A stretch of DNA of 64,000 nt from Litsea cubeba (Eukaryota > Streptophyta > Magnoliopsida > Laurales > Lauraceae): positions 3,068,934-3,132,933 of the forward strand of contig CM022949.1 in NCBI GenBank assembly GCA_012931725.1, read 5' to 3'. The notes under the pieces are model-generated. The model was not told the DNA's origin, did no database searches, and saw nothing but the letters and a program-made list of their open reading frames with translations. A program made the position numbers and the translations under genes. This document shows, piece after piece, positions 59,401 through 64,000 of this stretch; position 1 is the first letter of the stretch, and each line of letters opens with the position of its first letter.

Positions 59401-62400
59401 AGATAATTGAAGTAAGGATGGCAAAGGATCAAGCTAAAAGAGGCAACCCGTCCCGACCCACTCCTATTAGGGGTAGGGTTTGGTAAAGGGTCAGTTAGGT
59501 TCAAGGAGAGTACGGATTTTCAAACATTGACCAGAGTGGGGTTCAGAGAGGGTTCAGGTTTTGTGTGTGCTTGACCCACCCCGCCCCAGTTATATACTTC
59601 ATATATAATAATCTGTAAGCATTTTCTACAATCTTATTAAAACAAAACTGGGAGAAGGTACTTTATCAGAACATAAGGTCATAGGTCTGAATCTCACCCT
59701 CAACATGACAGGATATGCTATTTTCTATTTTTAAAATAAAGAGTACGGCATCAAACTCGAACCAAACCAAACCTCTACGAGTCTGGTTTGGTGGTCATCA
59801 TAATCATCAAAGCCTTGTCCCAACTATGTTGGGGTCGGCTATATGAAATATGTTTCTCCATTCCGATCTATCCTCAGCCAAATCATCAAATAAGCTGTAG
59901 TTCTTCAGATCTTACGAGGCTGGTTTGGTATTTAATATAATATATCTAATAAATAAATAAACCCCGTCATAAGTTGGGTCAAGTTCAAAACAGGTATATA
60001 TAAGTTGGGTCAGGTTCAGGTCAGCCTAAACCCATATACGACCCGATCTGATGTCATCCCTACCTCAAGTGAAAGAAGTGGTTCATGAAAGAAAAAAAAA
60101 ATGAATGTAAGGTTAAATTCCTTTCTATGGTTGAATACTCCAATCGCATGCATCTTCCTTGTATCTCTCTAAACCTTTCCAAAGATCCCAAAATTTTTAT
60201 CTTAAAGAGGTTTTCTTAATCACTAGATAACCTCCTAAAAATGAAAAAACCAATAAAAGAAAAGGACAAAATAAAAGAATGACTAAAAATAACCACTTGG
60301 CTATTGCTATTTCCATCTAAATGAATTGTCTGAATGGTGGGATTTGATACATCAAGAATCGAATCACAAGATTCATACCTGAATCGTAAGATTTACTTGT
60401 AAATGGATTCTTTGTATATATAAATCTCTCTCCTAAGGATTCCATATGAATCATAGGATTTGTGTCCCGAGTCCTAGGATTTTACAACTAGGGAAACCAA
60501 TATACAACTTCATTATGACGGATTCATGTTTGACAAATGACAATACAAATATATATTAGTGTACTGACAGTACCTAAAAATTGGTTAAAACTTAGGAATT
60601 AAGATGGATACCATCAAAGACTAGTAGTAAATATAAAAATAATATTATAAGGATACCCACATGAAAAGCTATGTCCATTATTGGTCAAGTACAGGTCCTA
60701 GAAATTAAAAAAAAAAAAGGTTGTACCAACAACAATGATGATAGTAGTAGTAGTAATACCCGTAGTGATCATAATTCAGTACATTCTGTTTTTGCAAGCC
60801 CGCTTTATCATTTACAATTTATAACTTTATAGGTAGTTGATGCAGGATTAAAAAAATATCACAATTAAACTTAAATGTCAAAAGGTATACGAATTATCAT
60901 CAAAAATAACAATCACAGATTTGCAGTTATGATTTCCAAACTGATTGCAGGTAATTTATAATCAAGCAAGTCAAAATAACAATGATATTAAGCAATCATT
61001 GAAAATAGTGAAGTAGATCCCAAGGTTCAGATTTATAACCATAATCCATGCTTCCCCTCAACAAAATAAAATCATTATTAAAGAGAAAAGAGGCAGATAT
61101 TACACAGGTTGTGATGCAGCCAATGATACTTCTCCATGAGAGTAGAGATAAAGGTAAGCTGTCATACTAGTTGGAGCAACAATTGTCATCCAAGTAGCAC
61201 ACTGCTCAAATATCAATAAGTAACGGAGCTGTTAGCTTGATGGACTTCTAATTTAAAAGCAGAGCATAGAAAATCTACTACTCATAAAGTATGAAGTAAA
61301 CCATTTATTGAATGTTAGATATCTTTTTACTTATATGCATGGGAGATGATGTGATTATTTTGCAAGACCTGCTAATGCTATCTGGGATCTTGGTGAGAAG
61401 TTGATGTTCATTCTGTCAATATTTTAAATTTTGATGCTAGGTACGTAAACTGGCAGGTTTAAGTCTGGGTTCATCAGTAAAACGGACATATACCCAACTC
61501 AGATCCAGCTTACAAGACCTCTACTGTCCCGACTTTGAACTAAAGGCCCATACCCAGACCCAAATAAAGGCTTGGGCTCAGGCCCAAAGATTTACATTGA
61601 TATAATACACTTAGATAACATATGCTTCTTATGAATATGTATATAGACAACATATTGCCATACATCAGGTATTTGGTTTCTTGGGTATGAAATCCATAGA
61701 CCTGAACCCAGACTTGAATGAAAAACAAGTACATATATTGGACCCTTACCGGTTATTTTCAATTGGGTCCTTTGAATATTCAGGCACCCATCTTCATCCC
61801 TATTTGATAATGATTTAAAGGTTATATGACCTGTATTTATTGTGTCCATGGTTGGATGATCTGGTGGGATGTTAAAGAAGCAAACAGGAAACAGCACATT
61901 TCCTCTTATGCATGCAGTCCACCACATCCCAGGTGACAGGAAATAAAATCCAGGAAATTTTTGGATCCGCAAAAGTCAAATGCCTGAGAAAAAATATGAA
62001 TGCATAACAAGATACAAACCATCAACTGCATTCCAGAATACCTTCCAAGTTTCTCTGTGAGTAAGATAATTGTTATCAAGATCAAATATTTTGGCATAGT
62101 TCACAGAGGACTGTGCAAAGACCCATAAATTAACTCCCCAAAGCCAAACCATCATAGTCTGCAAGAACAAACCAAAAATGAATTGGCTAATGTGTAGGTA
62201 GACATATATATAACTATAACAATTACAAACCTAAATCACATACAAGAAGCCAGCACCTACAAGCCCTGTACGCTAAGCTTGAAATAACCTAAACATGCCT
62301 TTTCTGTTGGTAATAAGCTAAATATGCTCAACAAATGAAGCAGAGCTTACCATAAGAAGAAGAGGATTATAATACAAAAAAGCCTCATATAGGAATAAAT

Positions 62401-62601
62401 CTCGTAAATCAGCACTCATTCTCATAACAGAGTCCCAACTAATCTGTCATTTCAAGAGATTTTTCTGAGAATAGGATCGTGATATGGCATGAAAAATTTT
62501 GATAGCTATCACCACAAATTTTGATAACTCTTTTAAAAAGAATAAGGACGAGTGTTACTAACCTTGCAACAACTAAAACCCCAGACAATAAACAGTAATA
62601 C
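44436..62601 (-). CDS. EXS-domain (ERD1/XPR1/SYG1) membrane protein, 5' end not found
   Basis: SPX-less relative of the PHO1/XPR1 phosphate exporters (EXS family; two such genes in Arabidopsis); a role in Golgi/plasma-membrane phosphate handling is inference. Exons 5' to 3': 62,563-62,601; 62,351-62,443; 62,042-62,158; 61,106-61,201; 57,979-58,092; 56,230-56,283; 55,671-55,718; 51,377-51,527; 44,938-45,103; 44,775-44,844; 44,436-44,693. All introns are GT-AG and phases agree (0 except 1 and 2 around the ninth exon). They give 401 residues without a stop, several hydrophobic segments (VLLFIVWGFSCCK; PFDIFYLSSRYYLLR) and family signatures FSDLERSVCRMVHRQ, WFEADSVCGSHS, FYWDVTRDWDL, KLSAHLRHNYLTVFT and RRFQWIFFRVENEW. 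Relatives are ~50 residues longer at the N terminus, so the first coding exon lies in 62,605-64,000 unseen or beyond the edge. Introns reach 6.3 kb and hold many transposons. Confidence 0.92.
46939..47244 (+). pseudogene. copia gag remnant
   Basis: The frame contains QFGQKLSIKWEIKNAKQGTD followed by TISDFYAKMTALWNQLTLIE. This is the UBN2/gag-like region of Ty1/copia polyproteins (xxGxxSVxxYxxKLxxLWxEL). It begins mid-domain and ends at a stop. Sequence between 47,245 and 47,800 may hold the rest of gag/protease but is too decayed to call. Confidence 0.65.
48010..48665 (-). pseudogene. LINE ORF1 (DUF4283) fragment nested in the copia element
   Basis: The minus strand encodes YVREIDYLSVSLGRWIP, then VWISCFGVPLHAWDKSTF and EKTGGRFGELMNLE, the hallmark of the DUF4283 nucleic-acid-binding domain of plant LINE ORF1 (WxRxxGxPLHxW...xxxGxxxG). 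A second minus frame continues to ~48,019. It sits between the gag and RT pieces of the copia element, in opposite orientation, so it inserted later. Frameshifts and stops are present. Confidence 0.65.
48664..49660 (+). pseudogene. copia reverse transcriptase and RNase H remnant
   Basis: In order, across several frames: the end of QAPRAWF (near 48,668), DADDMIITSS in place of YVDDMI (~48,786), TRPDIVYVVH (~49,010), SYPDSDWVDDN (~49,190), SKKQDTVSHSSVEAEYCA (~49,280), TKQIKIDFHFV and DQLADFFTKTIP (~49,560). These are Ty1/copia RT and RNase H landmarks. At least two frameshifts and several stops rule out function. Confidence 0.8.
50130..50272 (+). mobile_element. tRNA-derived SINE with 21-bp target duplication
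   Basis: The body 50,151-50,251 contains a box A-like TAGCTTAGCTGGTTAGAG (from ~50,171) and a box B-like GAGTACGAGCC (from ~50,232). It is flanked by a 21-bp direct repeat starting TAAATAAATAAAGC (50,130-50,150 and 50,252-50,272) with one mismatch. Pol III boxes plus a long target duplication define a SINE. It lies in the 6.3-kb intron of the EXS gene. Confidence 0.75.
50416..50929 (-). mobile_element. TRIM-like miniature LTR retrotransposon
   Basis: Two direct repeats start (plus) TGTAACAACCCGGGCCCGCT at 50,416 and AGAACGACCCGGGCCCGCTC at ~50,610. They share GTGATATTGTCC-type sequence, CCAAAAGGCCTCATGTGGAG and CACATATATACCC. Between them lies only a primer-binding-site-like block (TTGTATCAGAGC on the minus strand, 50,595-50,606) and a purine-rich CCGGCGGGGGAG. 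The right repeat may extend to TGTCACGCC at 50,929. It codes for nothing. Confidence 0.6.
50985..51105 (-). mobile_element. possible tRNA-derived SINE, minus strand
   Basis: On the minus strand TTGATCAGCTGGTTATGG (box A-like) is followed ~30 bp later by GTGAGTTCGAATCCC (a good box B), then an A-rich tail direction toward 50,985. No cloverleaf of a functional tRNA can be drawn. Target duplication was not found. Confidence 0.45.
52565..53150 (-). pseudogene. LINE endonuclease-RT linker / RT fragment
   Basis: The minus strand reads WVKNGDRNTKFFQKMVNAKK and later NFIGEIRRGN, REWLERDFAEEVTKVVM. This is the very conserved plant LINE segment (WLKEGDRNTKFFHxxA...R; WLExPFxEEEVxxA) at the start of the reverse transcriptase. 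Upstream (52,860-53,150) more diverged linker sequence is present. It is truncated and in the same orientation as the EXS gene, inside its 4.1-kb intron. Confidence 0.75.
53337..53661. mobile_element. foldback MITE with ~104-bp arms
   Basis: The left arm 53,337-53,440 and right arm 53,559-53,661 are inverted copies, about 85-90% identical (both begin GTAATTCACTTGTAAAGTGA on their own strand). The loop is T/A-rich. The full element may extend a few bases each side into CATATGGG / CCCATTCG. Transcribed as part of the EXS intron it would form a long hairpin. Confidence 0.8.
53670..55660. other. EXS intron sequence, no further feature
   Basis: AT-rich intron DNA with poly-A tracts (~55,256-55,271). 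Open frames here (54,081-54,305; 54,290-54,613) have no domain. Confidence 0.4.
57420..57730 (+). mobile_element. LTR end with primer-binding site, fragment
   Basis: TCGGTATCGAACC and CCATCAAAATTTGGTATCAG, then AGTTTCTGGCC, occur at ~57,663-57,715. TTGGTATCAGAG matches the tRNA-Met primer-binding site that directly follows a 5' LTR. The LTR body to the left (from ~57,420) is decayed and no internal coding region follows. It lies in an EXS intron. Confidence 0.45.
59413..60062. mobile_element. possible hAT-like MITE with CCCGACCC interior
   Basis: Ends TAAGGATGGCA (left) and TGTCATCCCTA (right, reverse TAGGGATGACA) form an imperfect inverted repeat. The interior carries GACCCACCCCGCCCC and GGGTCAGGTTCAGG words. 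An RTE LINE tail is inserted in it at 59,793. No convincing 8-bp target duplication was found. Confidence 0.4.
59777..59929 (-). mobile_element. 5'-truncated RTE LINE with 16-bp target duplication
   Basis: Insertion 59,793-59,913: GTCATCATAATCATC tail, then AAAGCCTTGTCCCAACTATG, TTGGGGTCGGCTAT and TTCTCCATTCCGATC. It is flanked by ACGAGTCTGGTTTGGT (59,777-59,792) and ACGAGGCTGGTTTGGT (59,914-59,929). This is the 3' end of an RTE element read on the minus strand, inserted by target-primed reverse transcription. Confidence 0.75.
61440..61800. repeat. MITE-like repeat in an EXS intron
   Basis: CAGGTTTAAGTCTGGGTTC ... GGCTTGGGCTCAGGCCC ... CTTCATCCCTATTTG share the composition of the other GGGTTxGGGTC elements in this window. 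Ends are not defined. Open frames across it are not genes. Confidence 0.35.
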
Positions 62602-62604
62602 CTG

Positions 62605-62994
62605 AAAAATCAGTAGCAATTAAGTCCATACTATATATATGTAAGTAGGAAAAATAGATGTGCAGGCATATATGATGCGCCAACAATCCAACAGTGTGTC
62701 ATTTGCATCACAATACCATGAAAGAAACAAGAGTCCAGTAGAGTAGTAATACAGAAAGTACCACACAGTAACTCAGCATTCAAACAATAAAACCTATGTT
62801 GCAGCCTTTCCTATACCAGCAATTGGAGGATCACTACATGAAATGAGTTTGACAACAAAAAAAAATTGTACATCATTACTAATCTAAATGTATATCTGAG
62901 GCTGGTCTTGGATTTTCATGATGTGCATGTTTGGAAGTGTTTGGGTTGCAGATCTAAATGACATATTGAGACATTGTGTTATGTTTTGCGTGTT

Positions 62995-63076
<82 letters not shown>

Positions 63077-64000
63077 CTCTCTAAATATTTTTTCTATTTT
63101 TAAAGATGTTATTGCCTCAAAACCAAAAGTATTCCCCAGATTCAATACAGAGAAGGCTTTGGAATTGGATGCCCAGACCACAATGCTACACTTGGTGGAT
63201 GTCTTCACAAGTCGAATTCCACTCTCTCCAAATCCACCAGCAAATGCCAAAAGGGACTGGCATAGGGATTTTTCCCATCACTGGGGATCAGTCACCAAGC
63301 CATTCATCAAAAGCTAATCTAATGATCTATGTGTAGACAAGGAGACTCCACAATGGTACAAGTATATGCAATTTTCTCATGTACATGCTTCGGCAATTTC
63401 GAGACCTACTCTCTTCTTAGTGAGGGGGTAGCTTCATTCGAACCTAAAAATGGAAATGCATTCCCCTAGCTTTATACGTTCCCATTTTTTTACTTTCACA
63501 TAATACTTTTGTAAATAGTAAGTTACACGAAACGTCAAACAAATCAATAAATAACTCCTATTTGAATGCCCGACACTGAGGCATGTAAGTGATGCATGAT
63601 TCGTCAGTGGAAATTCTAGTTCCATTACAGCTAATACTATCCTGTTACAGTTTGCACAAGTCCTAATTATTTATAATGAATAGCATAAAAACAAAGCCCA
63701 ACTATCACTTAAGTAAAGCAAAATTGTCCTTCCATTTCCATAGCTTCAGTTACTCCCAGCAATAATGGGAAGAGAGAGTAGTTGCAAAAGCAAAATCAGT
63801 ATCTTATGAAGGACAATTCTTGAGGTCAATTTTATTAAAAAGAGGGCCATAACCTTGGTCTCTTGAAAAAACAAAAGGAAAAGATAAAAATGAGTCTCTT
63901 GAAAAACAAAATGTAAAGATAAAAAATAACAAAAGTAAGTCCGTCTCCAGCAACCATACTCATGGAAAGCATCACATCCTTTTGCTCTTCATTAAAAAAA
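62605..64000. other. upstream part of the EXS gene; first exon not recognised
   Basis: Expected to contain, or to be an intron before, the missing N-terminal EXS exon. I scanned the minus strand for a phase-0 exon starting with ATG and found none I could support. It contains the (TC)n microsatellite below. Other open frames (62,993-63,250; 63,106-63,336; 63,434-63,625) show no known domain. Confidence 0.4.
62998..63082. repeat. (TC)n microsatellite, 85 bp
   Basis: A nearly perfect TC run with one slipped base near 63,072. It is complementary in sequence to the GA run at 38,383-38,456. Confidence 0.95.

Noticed and set aside
62993..63250. 85-codon minus-strand frame ending in a long Arg-Glu repeat
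   Set aside because: Its second half is the translated (TC)n microsatellite, and the first half does not resemble the expected EXS N terminus.

Overview
The window is nuclear DNA from a flowering plant. It is AT-rich, with introns of several kilobases and dense, nested retrotransposon debris. Three protein-coding genes belong to recognisable plant families. I cannot place the species; the low GC content and long TE-filled introns argue against a grass.

Layout. (1) 1-2,100: decayed repeats, starting with the tail of a LINE RNase H domain. (2) 2,130-5,360: a complete UDP-rhamnose synthase gene (RHM type, + strand, two coding exons, probable 5' UTR intron). (3) 5,900-20,700: retrotransposon territory. 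Two related ~3 kb gypsy-like LTRs in opposite orientation abut at 7,496-13,946. The promoter half of the second one, with a little flanking DNA, has been amplified into an irregular tandem array (13,024-19,910) carrying eight copies of the LTR TATA region. (4) 21,800-24,520: decayed Ty1/copia element, minus orientation. (5) 24,900-25,520: a short unidentified ORF behind a TATA box, then a 24-bp minisatellite. (6) 25,643-28,731: a 3.1 kb solo LTR with a perfect 5-bp target duplication. (7) 28,800-33,900: GC-rich unassigned stretches, a hAT-type non-autonomous transposon and other MITEs. (8) 34,043-35,446: single-exon RING-H2 ubiquitin ligase of the ATL13 type, minus strand. (9) 36,000-44,400: mostly intergenic, with MITEs, a long GA microsatellite and LINE fragments. 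(10) 44,436-62,601, probably running past the right edge: a minus-strand gene for an SPX-less EXS (ERD1/XPR1/SYG1) membrane protein. I reconstructed eleven exons; the first coding exon was not found. Its introns hold a copia element (itself hit by a LINE), a SINE, a TRIM-like element, LINE fragments and MITEs.

The three host genes do not form a pathway: one makes UDP-rhamnose for cell-wall and flavonoid glycosylation, one is a membrane-anchored E3 ligase, and one is a phosphate-exporter-family protein. The most unusual structures are the LTR-promoter array and the GC-rich palindromes that sit at about the same place in three related LTRs but differ in sequence in each. No CRISPR array, rRNA gene or intact tRNA gene was seen.
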